Below the pieces are notes generated by a model. The model ran no database searches. It was not told the origin of the DNA and worked only from the letters and a program-made list of their open reading frames with translations. Shown here in pieces: positions 24,900-32,873 of a stretch of DNA of 37,130 nucleotides (within the stretch, counting starts at the first letter, position 1; each line of letters opens with the position of its first letter). The position numbers were made by a program, and so were the translations under genes. Source of the stretch: Planctomycetota bacterium (GTDB lineage: Bacteria > Planctomycetota > UBA11346); NCBI GenBank assembly GCA_023150565.1, contig JAKLKR010000023.1, positions 1-37,130 of the forward strand, written 5' to 3'.

Positions 24900-27458
24900 T
24901 CAGGGCGGCGGCAGCAGGCTGACCACGCTGCGCCGCGCCACCGTCAGCCCGATCTCGGCCCAGGCCGGTCCCGGACCCGCCAGCACCTGGCACGGCAGCG
25001 GTGCGCCGTCGGCCACCGCCCGCCAGGCGCCCGCCGCCGGCAGCGGCACGCGCAGCAGCACCGCGCGCGCGGCGGTGGGCGATTCGCAGGGGTTCACCAC
25101 CAGCGTCGCCGTGCCGTCGCCGCGGCTCGACGCCGCGACGTAGATGCCGCGCAGCAGCCCGCCATCGGCCGCGACCATGCCGGCGTCGAGGCGGCGGGCG
25201 TCCGGCCCGCCCAGCGCCAGGTAGTCCTCGACCACGCGGTAGGCCGGGCGCGGCACCCCGGCGGCATCGATGCAGCCGTAGGGGTGGTCGTCGCCGCCGG
25301 CATGGAACACGCTGACCCGCACATGCCCGGCCGCCATCAGGCGCGCCAGGCCGATGTCGACCGCCGCCGCCTGGCGCTGCGGGGTCCAGTCGGGCGGGCC
25401 GCTGAACCACTCGGCATTGCACCACGGGAAGCCCTGCTCGTTGGCGTGGATCGGGGTGGCGACGCCGCGGTTGTAGAGCATGCCCTCGAGCCGGCCGTTG
25501 CCGCGCTCCCACATCGGGGTCTGGGCGGCGTAGCAGTGGTTGGCGATCCAGGTCGCCTGGCGCAGCGCGCCGGCCTCGTCCAGCGCCTCGACCACCGCTT
25601 CGCCCTGGCTGGCCAGGCCGGCGGTGAACACCGGCTTGCCGGGGTCGAGCCGCTGCAGCAGCGGCCAGGTGGCGCGCCACAGCTCGGCGTACTGCGCCGG
25701 GGTGCCGATCCAGAACTGGGCGATGTCGACCTCGTTGCCCACCTCCCAGGCGGCGACGCGGTCGCGGTAGCGCGGCACCAGCTCCTCCAGCATCGCCGTC
25801 CACAGCTCCAGGCGCGGCACGGCGATGTGCGGGCGCTTGCGCGCGAGCGACACCCGCCGGCTGTCCTCGCTGGCCATCCACGGCGGGCATTCGCTCAGCA
25901 GCAGGTGCAGCGGCGCGCCCAGCGCGACCGCGCGCTCGACCTGGCGGTCGAGCAGCGCCCAGCGCCCGGGGTCGCCGGGCGGGCCGACGAGGCGCAGGCG
26001 GGCGTCGGCGCGGAACGCCCCCCAGCCGCGGCCGGCGCCGGCCGGCAGCGCGCAGGCGCGGTCGGGGAAGGACAGCCCCATGCCGGTGTTGAAGCCCACC
26101 AGCACCGGCGGGGCCGGGCGCGGCCGGCGTTCGATCTGCAGCGCATCGAGCCACACCGGCTCGCGCCCCGGATTGCCCAGCACCAGGGTGCCGGCGGCAC
26201 CGGGCGGGATGAAGGCGATGCGGCCGATCTCGACCGCCTGGCGGGCGGTCTCCACGCTGTGGTTGCTGGCCCCCTGGAGGTCGTGGGCGATGAACTGCTC
26301 GGCGAGGATGCCCCGGCCCCCGACCGCCACCGCCAGCGCAGCATCGGAGGCGCAGAAGGCCAGGCGCACGCGCAGGAACAGCGGTCCGGCGCCCAGCTCC
26401 GGCAGCGGCGCCTCGACCTCGGCCCCGGGATCGAGCCGGCGGGGCAGCGGGACGCCGGCGGCCAGCACGGTGCGGCCCGGGGCCGCGGCCGGCGGCCCCA
26501 GCTCCCAGCCGGTGCCGTCGAAGCGTCCGAAGCGCGCCACCGGCTCGGCGCCGTCGGGATCGACCCCCGTCCCGGCCGGGCGGCCCAGCAGCGGCTCCGG
26601 CGCGGCCTGGGTGGGGGCGAGGTGGATGGCGTCGGCGGGATCGAGCGCCACCGTGCCGGCGGCGAGGTCGAGGGCGAGCCGCGCCAGCGCCTGCACCGTG
26701 CCCTCGCACTGCGGCCACCACGGCTGCTGGGGCGCGGCGCCGGTCCATTCCGGCTGGGTCGCCACCACCGCGGTGCGCCGGCCGAAGCGCGCCACGTACA
26801 TCGCCGGGATCACCGCCTGCCCGTCCACCCGGCGGCTGTCCATCAGCGGGTGGAAGCCGGTGCTGCCGGCGCCATCGGGCATGCCGCACAGCCAGGAGTG
26901 GGGCAGGCGGCGGCGCACCGGCTGCGCTCCCGGCAGGTAGCGCAGCAGCAGCGGGGTCGGGGTGTGCGCCAGACCCTGGTCGTGCAGGGCCGGCTGGTAG
27001 AGGTAGCGGATGCCGAGCGCCTCGCGCAGGGTGGGGACCTCCCAGGCGAACTTCGGCGCGGGGGGATCCACCGCCCATCCCGCCGCCCCCGCCGGGGCGA
27101 TGGCGGTGGTGAAGGGCAGGCGCGCCGCCAGCGCCACCAGCACGCCGCCGGATTCGGCATAGGCCATGAGCGCCGGGATGGCGCCGCGCGGCACGGTGTC
27201 GCCCGGCATCACCAGCACCGGGATGCGCGCCGGAGCCGGCCCGGCCGCGATCTCGGCGGTGGTCAGGCGGCAGGTCGGCAGCCCAGCCGCCGCGATCCAG
27301 CCCGCCACCCGGTCGAGCCAGGCGGTGTCGATGGTGAAGCGCTCGGCGATGCAGCCGACCCCCGGATCCCAGACCGCGACCGAAGGCGCGACCGGCTCCG
27401 CCGCGCCCAGCGGCAGCAGCGCCAGGAGGACGAGCAGCGGGCGCATGGACTTCTTCAT
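24900..27458 (-). CDS. Secreted glycoside hydrolase, clan GH-A-like, multidomain
   Basis: 852 aa. Signal peptide MKKSMRPLLVLLALLPLGAA. An N-terminal region (about 75-115, PVLVMPGDTVPRG, YAESGGVLVAL) resembles a class-I glutamine-amidotransferase-like domain of the kind attached to beta-galactosidases. A beta-rich, carbohydrate-binding-like domain lies near 340-450. A TIM-barrel hydrolase domain is about 455-750, with acid/base candidate E576 in WEVGNEVD and nucleophile candidate E674 in HANEQGFPW. Family (for example GH39 or GH5-like) and substrate cannot be fixed. Its ATG overlaps the pilin-like gene stop (ATGA), so the two are coupled. It converges with hemB, three bases apart. Confidence 0.78.
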   Translation of the reverse strand: MKKSMRPLLVLLALLPLGAAEPVAPSVAVWDPGVGCIAERFTIDTAWLDRVAGWIAAAGLPTCRLTTAEIAAGPAPARIPVLVMPGDTVPRGAIPALMAYAESGGVLVALAARLPFTTAIAPAGAAGWAVDPPAPKFAWEVPTLREALGIRYLYQPALHDQGLAHTPTPLLLRYLPGAQPVRRRLPHSWLCGMPDGAGSTGFHPLMDSRRVDGQAVIPAMYVARFGRRTAVVATQPEWTGAAPQQPWWPQCEGTVQALARLALDLAAGTVALDPADAIHLAPTQAAPEPLLGRPAGTGVDPDGAEPVARFGRFDGTGWELGPPAAAPGRTVLAAGVPLPRRLDPGAEVEAPLPELGAGPLFLRVRLAFCASDAALAVAVGGRGILAEQFIAHDLQGASNHSVETARQAVEIGRIAFIPPGAAGTLVLGNPGREPVWLDALQIERRPRPAPPVLVGFNTGMGLSFPDRACALPAGAGRGWGAFRADARLRLVGPPGDPGRWALLDRQVERAVALGAPLHLLLSECPPWMASEDSRRVSLARKRPHIAVPRLELWTAMLEELVPRYRDRVAAWEVGNEVDIAQFWIGTPAQYAELWRATWPLLQRLDPGKPVFTAGLASQGEAVVEALDEAGALRQATWIANHCYAAQTPMWERGNGRLEGMLYNRGVATPIHANEQGFPWCNAEWFSGPPDWTPQRQAAAVDIGLARLMAAGHVRVSVFHAGGDDHPYGCIDAAGVPRPAYRVVEDYLALGGPDARRLDAGMVAADGGLLRGIYVAASSRGDGTATLVVNPCESPTAARAVLLRVPLPAAGAWRAVADGAPLPCQVLAGPGPAWAEIGLTVARRSVVSLLPPP

Positions 27459-28162
27459 GGCGGGTTCCAGCCGGCGGCGGCGGGATTGCCCACCCCCAGC
27501 CAGGGGCTGGCGGCGGGGGCGATGGCGGCCACATGACCGTCGAAGAACGAGTGCACCGCCCGACCGCGATGGCGGGCGGGGTCGCCGATGCCGGGATTCC
27601 AGTCGCTCAGCCCGGCATTGACGTTGAGGAAGAATTCGCGCGCGTCCGCCAGCAGGATGCGGCGCGACACCGCGCTGATCTGGCCCAGGGCGAACTGGCG
27701 GCTGAACGGGGCGGTGAGCATGTTGTGCCAGCCGCTGGCCAGGCCGTCGGGCAGCTTGGTCATGCCATAGCCGGGCTTGGAGCCGTTGGCGGCCTTGGCC
27801 AGGCTCCAGTTCGGGCAACCCCAGATCACCGTGCGGCCGGCCGAGGTGGCGAGGAAGTTCCAGCCGCTGGAGGAATCGGTGGGGAACATCGCCACCGTGT
27901 CCGGCAGGTCGAGCTGGGGCGCCACCAGCTGGAACCACAGGTGGTGCCCGGCATTGCTGTTGACGGTTGGCGGCAGCAGGCCGTCGTTGTCCTGGCTGTA
28001 GGCCAGCACCGCCAGGGCCAGCTGGCGCTGGGCGCCGGCGCAGGTGGTCTGGCGGGCAGCCTCGCGCACCAGCCCCACCGCCGGCAGCAGCATGCCCGCA
28101 AGCACAGCGACGATGGTGATGACCACCAGCAGCTCGATCAGGGTGAAGGCCGTCCGGACCAT
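27455..28162 (-). CDS. Prepilin-type protein with H-X9-DG C-terminal motif
   Basis: 235 aa. Type IV pilin/pseudopilin N-terminus: short leader and FTLIELLVVITIVAVLAGML, the prepilin peptidase processing and methylation site followed by the hydrophobic helix. The globular part ends in HRGRAVHSFFDG, an exact H-X9-DG motif, characteristic of a large paralogous family in Planctomycetota, Verrucomicrobiota and Lentisphaerota. The ATG at 28162 has a GGAGG site. Such genes often precede sugar-degradation genes in those phyla; function is unproven, possibly secretion or surface display of the partner enzyme. Confidence 0.9.
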   Translation of the reverse strand: MVRTAFTLIELLVVITIVAVLAGMLLPAVGLVREAARQTTCAGAQRQLALAVLAYSQDNDGLLPPTVNSNAGHHLWFQLVAPQLDLPDTVAMFPTDSSSGWNFLATSAGRTVIWGCPNWSLAKAANGSKPGYGMTKLPDGLASGWHNMLTAPFSRQFALGQISAVSRRILLADAREFFLNVNAGLSDWNPGIGDPARHRGRAVHSFFDGHVAAIAPAASPWLGVGNPAAAGWNPP

Positions 28163-28187
28163 GATGCGTCCTCCGCTGTGACAGTTG

Positions 28188-28203
28188 TATATGCTGCCAT
28201 ATA
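28188..28203. promoter_or_regulatory. Palindrome between divergent genes, likely operator
   Basis: TATATG-CTGC-CATATA, a perfect 6-bp inverted repeat, lies 26 bases upstream of the pilin-like gene and 62 bases upstream of the GntR/LacI-type regulator gene. It overlaps AT-rich stretches that could be a leftward -10 element. In an otherwise very GC-rich window this is a good candidate for binding by the divergently encoded regulator. Confidence 0.55.
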
Positions 28204-28264
28204 GCAGTTACCAGGGATTTGTTGGACGTAGCGCAAGAAAAAGAACATAGCACCATAGAGCGCA

Positions 28265-29335
28265 ATGGATTCCACCGTCGACCGCAGTTCCGGAGAGCCC
28301 GCCTTCCTGCAGCTCAAGCAGCGCCTGCGCGAGGCCATCCTCAGCGGTGCGCTGGGCAACCGCCTGCCCTCCGAGCGCGAACTCGCCCGCCAGCACGGGA
28401 TCGCCTACATGACCGCGCGGCGGGCGGTCGACGCCCTGGTCGCCGACCGCCTGGTGCACCGCGTGCCCGGGGTCGGCACCTTCGTCTCGCGCAGCGACAC
28501 CCGCCGCGCCCGCGCCGACAACCTCGGCATCGTGCTCGCCGCCGGCATCCGCTACGGCCTCGCCAACCCGTTCTACGGCCCGGTGGTGGTCGGGGCCCTG
28601 GCCGCGGCGCGCGAAGCCGGCATGTCGGTGTTCGTGTGCACCACCGGCGACGAGCTGCTGCCGCGGCGCGACGACCACGACTCGCGCCGCAAGGTCGACG
28701 GCCTGGTCTCGTTCGGGCGGGCCGACGCCGCCGGGCGCGCCGCCCTGGCGGCGGCGGCGCAGTTCGTGCCGGTGGTGGCGCTCAACGACGAACCGGTCGC
28801 CGCCGGCATGGCCGCCCTGCGCAGCGACGACCACGGCGGCGGACGCCTGGCCGCCGACCACCTGCTGGCGCGCGGCCGGCGGCGCATCGCCTGGATCGGC
28901 GCCCGCGATGCGATGAGCTCCGACGACCGCTTCGCCGGCTTCCGCGCCGCCCTGGCCGAGGCCGGCTTCCCGCTCGCCGGGCTGCTCACCCGCCTGGGCG
29001 ACTACGAGGTCGAATCGGGCGAGGCCATCGGCCGCGAGCTGCTCGCCCTCGCCGAGCCGCCGGACGCGATCGCCTGCGCCAACGACGCCATGGCCTGCGG
29101 GGTGATGCGCGCCGCCCACCAGGCGCAGGTGGCGGTGCCCGCCCGGCTGGCGGTGCTCGGCTTCGACGACCTGCTGCTCGACCGCTACCTGCCCCAGCCG
29201 CTGACCTCGATCGGCATCGATGCCGAGGGCGCCGGACGGCTGGCGGCGAGCACCCTGCTGGCGCAGCTGGCCGGCCACGCGGTGGCGGCGGCGCAGGCGC
29301 TGCCCTTCCGCCTGAACGTCCGCGCCACCACCTGA
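28265..29335 (+). CDS. GntR-type HTH / LacI-type ligand-binding transcriptional regulator
   Basis: 356 aa. An N-terminal GntR winged helix (about 10-75: AFLQLKQRLREAILSGALGN, LPSERELARQHGIAYMTARR, GVGTFVSR) is joined to a LacI/periplasmic-binding-protein-like effector domain (about 85-350: NPFYGPVVVGALAAAREAGM, IAWIGARDAM, PDAIACANDAMACGVM, VLGFDDLLLDRYLPQPLTSI). This hybrid, as in AraR-type regulators, usually binds a sugar. It is divergent from the pilin-like and hydrolase genes and is their likely regulator through the palindrome 28188-28203. Confidence 0.93.
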   Translation: MDSTVDRSSGEPAFLQLKQRLREAILSGALGNRLPSERELARQHGIAYMTARRAVDALVADRLVHRVPGVGTFVSRSDTRRARADNLGIVLAAGIRYGLANPFYGPVVVGALAAAREAGMSVFVCTTGDELLPRRDDHDSRRKVDGLVSFGRADAAGRAALAAAAQFVPVVALNDEPVAAGMAALRSDDHGGGRLAADHLLARGRRRIAWIGARDAMSSDDRFAGFRAALAEAGFPLAGLLTRLGDYEVESGEAIGRELLALAEPPDAIACANDAMACGVMRAAHQAQVAVPARLAVLGFDDLLLDRYLPQPLTSIGIDAEGAGRLAASTLLAQLAGHAVAAAQALPFRLNVRATT

Positions 29336-29341
29336 CGGCGT

Positions 29342-29728
29342 TCAGCCGGCGGGCGGCACCAGCCCGGCCGGCAGCCGCGCCGGGCGGCCGGCGCGGTCCA
29401 CCGCCGCCACCGTCACCTGGGCCTCGGCGCGCAGCTCGGCGCCGCAGCACACCCTGGTGGTGAAGCGCAGGCGGCTGGGGCCCAGGGCCTCGGCGGTGGT
29501 GACCAGCTCGAGCTGGTCGTCGAAGCGTGACGGGCGGCGGTAGCGGACGTTCAGCTCGACCACCGGCATCAGCACGCCCTGCTCCTCGAGCGCGCGGTAG
29601 CTGCGGTCCTGGGCGCGCAGCCACTCGATGCGCGCCTCCTCGCACCACACCACATAGGCGCTGTGATGGGCGTAGCCCATCTGGTCGCTCTCGGCGTAGC
29701 GCACGCGGATGGGATGGCGGTGCTCCAC
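29342..29728 (-). CDS. Acyl-CoA thioesterase, YbgC/FadM 4-hydroxybenzoyl-CoA type
   Basis: 128 aa hot-dog-fold enzyme. The active-site segment VRYAESDQMGYAHHSAYVVW (D15 as catalytic aspartate) is characteristic, followed by the long-helix segment EEARIEWLRAQ. It hydrolyses acyl-CoA thioesters; chain length is unknown. The start is GTG at 29728, nine bases after the nuoN stop, so it is probably read from the nuo operon. No tol-pal genes, the usual neighbours of ybgC, are present. Confidence 0.9.
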   Translation of the reverse strand: MEHRHPIRVRYAESDQMGYAHHSAYVVWCEEARIEWLRAQDRSYRALEEQGVLMPVVELNVRYRRPSRFDDQLELVTTAEALGPSRLRFTTRVCCGAELRAEAQVTVAAVDRAGRPARLPAGLVPPAG

Positions 29729-29737
29729 GGCGGCGGC

Positions 29738-31252
29738 TCAGCGGGCGGCGATGGCGGTGGGCGCGGCCGGGGCCACCGGCCGCGAGATCAGGTCGGGGCA
29801 GAGCATCAGCAGCACGGTGACCGCGGCCGCGCCCGCCAGCGCCCAGCGGCCGAGCAGGTCGGGACCCTCGACCGCGCTCTCCTTGGGCTGGCCCGACCAC
29901 ACCGCCACCAGCAGCTTGAGGTAGTAGCCGGCGGCCACCACCGCCATGACCATGGCGATGACCGCCACCAGCACATGGCCCTTGCCCACCAGGTCGCCGA
30001 ACACCAGGAACTTGCCCAGGAAGCCCACGGTCGGCGGCAGGCCGGCGAAGCTGGCCACGAACACCGTCAGCACAGTGCCGTGGAAGGGCGAGGCGCGCCC
30101 CTGCCCGGCGAGTCCAGCGAGGGTGTCGTCGCCGTCCTCGCGCCCGGCCATGGCGGCGATGGCGGTCATGGCGCCGGCGGTGGCCACGGCATAGCCGACC
30201 GCGTACAGCCACAGGGCACCGAGCGAGAAGGTCTCGTCGAGCGAGGACAGCGGCAGCACCAGCGCCAGCAGCATGTAGCCGGCCTGGGCCACCGAGCTGA
30301 AGGCCACCAGGCGGCGCGCCGAGGTCTGGCGCAGGGCGCTGAAGTTGCCGATCAGGATGCTCATCAGGGCGAGCAGCAGGAACAGGGTGGTGAACACCAG
30401 CAGGCCCTTGGCCGCGGCCGGCGTCACGATCACCGCGGCATCGAGCGCCAGCACCCCGCCGGGGTGGGTCCCGGCGCGCGCCGCCACCAGGTTGAGCCAC
30501 ACCGCGCCGAGGGCGGCGAAGCCGGCGACCTTGATCACCGCGCCCATGAAGCCGGTGACCGCCGCCGGGGCGCCGGTGTAGGCGTCGGGCGACCAGAAGT
30601 GGAAGGGCACCACCCCGACCTTGAACAGCAGCGCGACCATCACCAGGGCCTGGCCCATCAGCCAGAGCTGCTCGCGCCCGGCCAGGGCGGCGGCGCCCAG
30701 GCGGGTGGTGCCGGTGGCGCCGTAGGTCAGCGCCAGGCCATAGACGAACACCGCGCCGAACACCGCGCCCATGACGAAGTACTTGAGCAGGGCCTCGTTG
30801 GAGTCGCTGCGCTGGCGGCGCAGGCCGACCAGGCAGTAGACCGCCAGCGAGGTGGTCTCGAGCGCGACGAAGAGGGCGATGAGGTCGTTGCTCATCACCA
30901 TGAGCAGGGCGCCGGCGCTGGCGATCAGGGCCAGGCCGTAGGGCTCGCCGCCGGCGAAGCGGTCGCGCCCGAGCGACTGCTGCAGTCCGCCCACCGCCAC
31001 CAGGGCCGAGGCCACCACCGCGGCGCCCAGCCAGCGGCGGGCGCCGTCCATGGCGAACACCCCGTGCAGATGGCCGGGGGTGGCGAAGGCGAGGGCGGCG
31101 CCGGCGGCGAGCAGGGCGATGGCGGCCACCCAGGGCAGGGCGTCGTGCTTGCGGCGCTCGCCCAGGAAGGGCTCGGCACCGATGCAGGCGAGGGCGCCCG
31201 CCAGCACCAGCAGCACGGGCAGGGTCAGGCTGATCACGTCGGCGTGGGGCAT
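29738..31252 (-). CDS. nuoN: NADH-quinone oxidoreductase subunit N
   Basis: 504 aa, about 14 transmembrane helices; one of three antiporter-like proton-translocating subunits of complex I. Key charged residues are in LIALFVALETTSLAVYCLV (glutamate) and VALLFKVGVVPFHFWSPDAY (lysine). SDSNEALLKYFVMGAVFGAVF is a further family mark. Last nuo gene of the run; starts 10 bases after nuoM ends. Confidence 0.96.
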   Translation of the reverse strand: MPHADVISLTLPVLLVLAGALACIGAEPFLGERRKHDALPWVAAIALLAAGAALAFATPGHLHGVFAMDGARRWLGAAVVASALVAVGGLQQSLGRDRFAGGEPYGLALIASAGALLMVMSNDLIALFVALETTSLAVYCLVGLRRQRSDSNEALLKYFVMGAVFGAVFVYGLALTYGATGTTRLGAAALAGREQLWLMGQALVMVALLFKVGVVPFHFWSPDAYTGAPAAVTGFMGAVIKVAGFAALGAVWLNLVAARAGTHPGGVLALDAAVIVTPAAAKGLLVFTTLFLLLALMSILIGNFSALRQTSARRLVAFSSVAQAGYMLLALVLPLSSLDETFSLGALWLYAVGYAVATAGAMTAIAAMAGREDGDDTLAGLAGQGRASPFHGTVLTVFVASFAGLPPTVGFLGKFLVFGDLVGKGHVLVAVIAMVMAVVAAGYYLKLLVAVWSGQPKESAVEGPDLLGRWALAGAAAVTVLLMLCPDLISRPVAPAAPTAIAAR

Positions 31253-31262
31253 GGCGGCGGCT

Positions 31263-32864
31263 TCAGCGGGCGGGGATGGTGGCGGCCACGGGGCCGAGAC
31301 CGGGGAGCGGGACGGGGGCGGCGGTGACCGCGGCGCCGATGGCGGCCGGGCAGCCGGCGCGCTGCTGCAGCTGGCGCGCGGCGGCGGCCTTGTGCCCGAG
31401 CGCGGCGCACACCGCGCCGGCGCTGTCGGCGACCGGGGCCGGGCGCAGGCCGAGGACGAGGAGGGCGATCAGCAGCGGCACCACCGCCACCGTCTCGGCC
31501 CAGCCCAGCTCGGCGACCTCGGGGCCGCCGGTGCGGGCACGGCCGTACAGCCATTTCTGCAGCAGCACCAGCAGGTAGACCGCGCCCAGGATCACCGCCA
31601 GGCCGGCGATGGCCGCGGTCCAGGGACCGGCGCCGCGCCAGAGGCCGAGCAGCAGGGCGAACTCGCCGGCGAAGTTGAGGGTGCCGGGCAGGGCGGCGCT
31701 GGCCAGGGCGGCGCAGGTGAACAGCAGGGCGAACAGCGGGGCCTTGTTGGCCAGCCCGCCGAAGTCGTCGAGCGCCACCGAGCGGGTGCGCGCCTCGACC
31801 GCGCCCACCAGCACGAACAGGGCGGCCACCGACAGGCCATGCGCCACCATCTGCAGGGCCGCGCCGCGCAGGGCGGCCTCGTCGAAGGAGAAGATGCCGG
31901 CCATCACCAGCCCGAGGTGGCTGAGCGACGAATAGGCGAGCATGCGCTTGGCGTCGTCCTGGGCCATCGCCACCAGCGCCCCGCCCACCACCGCGATCAG
32001 CGCCAGCACGGTGAACAGGCCGGCATGGCGGGCGCAGAGGTCGGGGAACATCGGCAGCACGAAGCGCAGGAAGCCGTAGAGGCCAAGCTTGGACATCACC
32101 CCGCCGAGGATCACCACCGCGGCGCCGGGGGTCTCGGCATAGGTGCGGGCCTGCCAGCCATGCAGCGGCACCAGCGGCACCTTGACCGCGAAGGCGAGCA
32201 CGAAGGCGGTGAACAGCCAGCCCTTGGCCGCCGGGGTGAGCATGTGCGCGGCGGATTCGCTGGGCGGGGCGGCCAGGCCGGCCACCACCCGCGCCAGGTC
32301 GGTGGTCTGCAGGGCGGCGGCGAGGTACCAGATGCCCACCAGCATGAAGGCCGAGCCGGCCATGGTGTAGATGAAGAACCACAGCGCGGTGGTGCGGCGG
32401 TCCTCGCCCCCGAGCAGGGCGATGATCACCAGCATCGGCACCAGCATGGCCTCGTAGCAGAGGTAGAAGACCACCAGGTCGCGCGCCAGCAGGGCGCCGA
32501 TGATGAAGGCCTCGCACAGCAGGATGCATGCCACGAACTCGCGCATGTGCCGGCCGACCTGGCGGCGGGCGGCGATCAGCGCCACCGGGGTCAGCCACGC
32601 CGCCAGCTGGATCAGCCACCCGCTCAGGCCGTCGCTGGCCAGGGCCAGGGTCACCGTCGCCCCGGTGCCCCACAGGGTGAACCACGGCAGGGTCAGCGCC
32701 GGGGCGGGCATGCAGGTCACCAGCGGCAGGGCCAGCACCGCCACCACCAGGGACAGGGCGATGCCGATACGGTTGGCCGAGTCGCCATCCTTGCCCGAGG
32801 CGAGGAAGCTCAGCCCGGCGGCGGCCAGGGGAGCGGCGATGAGCGCGAGGAGGTAGTAGTTCAT
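31263..32864 (-). CDS. nuoM: NADH-quinone oxidoreductase subunit M
   Basis: 533 aa antiporter-like membrane subunit. Conserved FYLCYEAMLVPMLVII carries the essential glutamate, VLAFAVKVPLVPLHGWQART the essential lysine, and KRMLAYSSLSHLGLVMAGI the usual broken-helix region. The C-terminal 60 or so residues (GHKAAAARQLQQRAGCPAAI onward) extend past the last transmembrane helix and do not look conserved. Begins nine bases after nuoL. Confidence 0.95.
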   Translation of the reverse strand: MNYYLLALIAAPLAAAGLSFLASGKDGDSANRIGIALSLVVAVLALPLVTCMPAPALTLPWFTLWGTGATVTLALASDGLSGWLIQLAAWLTPVALIAARRQVGRHMREFVACILLCEAFIIGALLARDLVVFYLCYEAMLVPMLVIIALLGGEDRRTTALWFFIYTMAGSAFMLVGIWYLAAALQTTDLARVVAGLAAPPSESAAHMLTPAAKGWLFTAFVLAFAVKVPLVPLHGWQARTYAETPGAAVVILGGVMSKLGLYGFLRFVLPMFPDLCARHAGLFTVLALIAVVGGALVAMAQDDAKRMLAYSSLSHLGLVMAGIFSFDEAALRGAALQMVAHGLSVAALFVLVGAVEARTRSVALDDFGGLANKAPLFALLFTCAALASAALPGTLNFAGEFALLLGLWRGAGPWTAAIAGLAVILGAVYLLVLLQKWLYGRARTGGPEVAELGWAETVAVVPLLIALLVLGLRPAPVADSAGAVCAALGHKAAAARQLQQRAGCPAAIGAAVTAAPVPLPGLGPVAATIPAR

Positions 32865-32873
32865 GGCTCGGCT

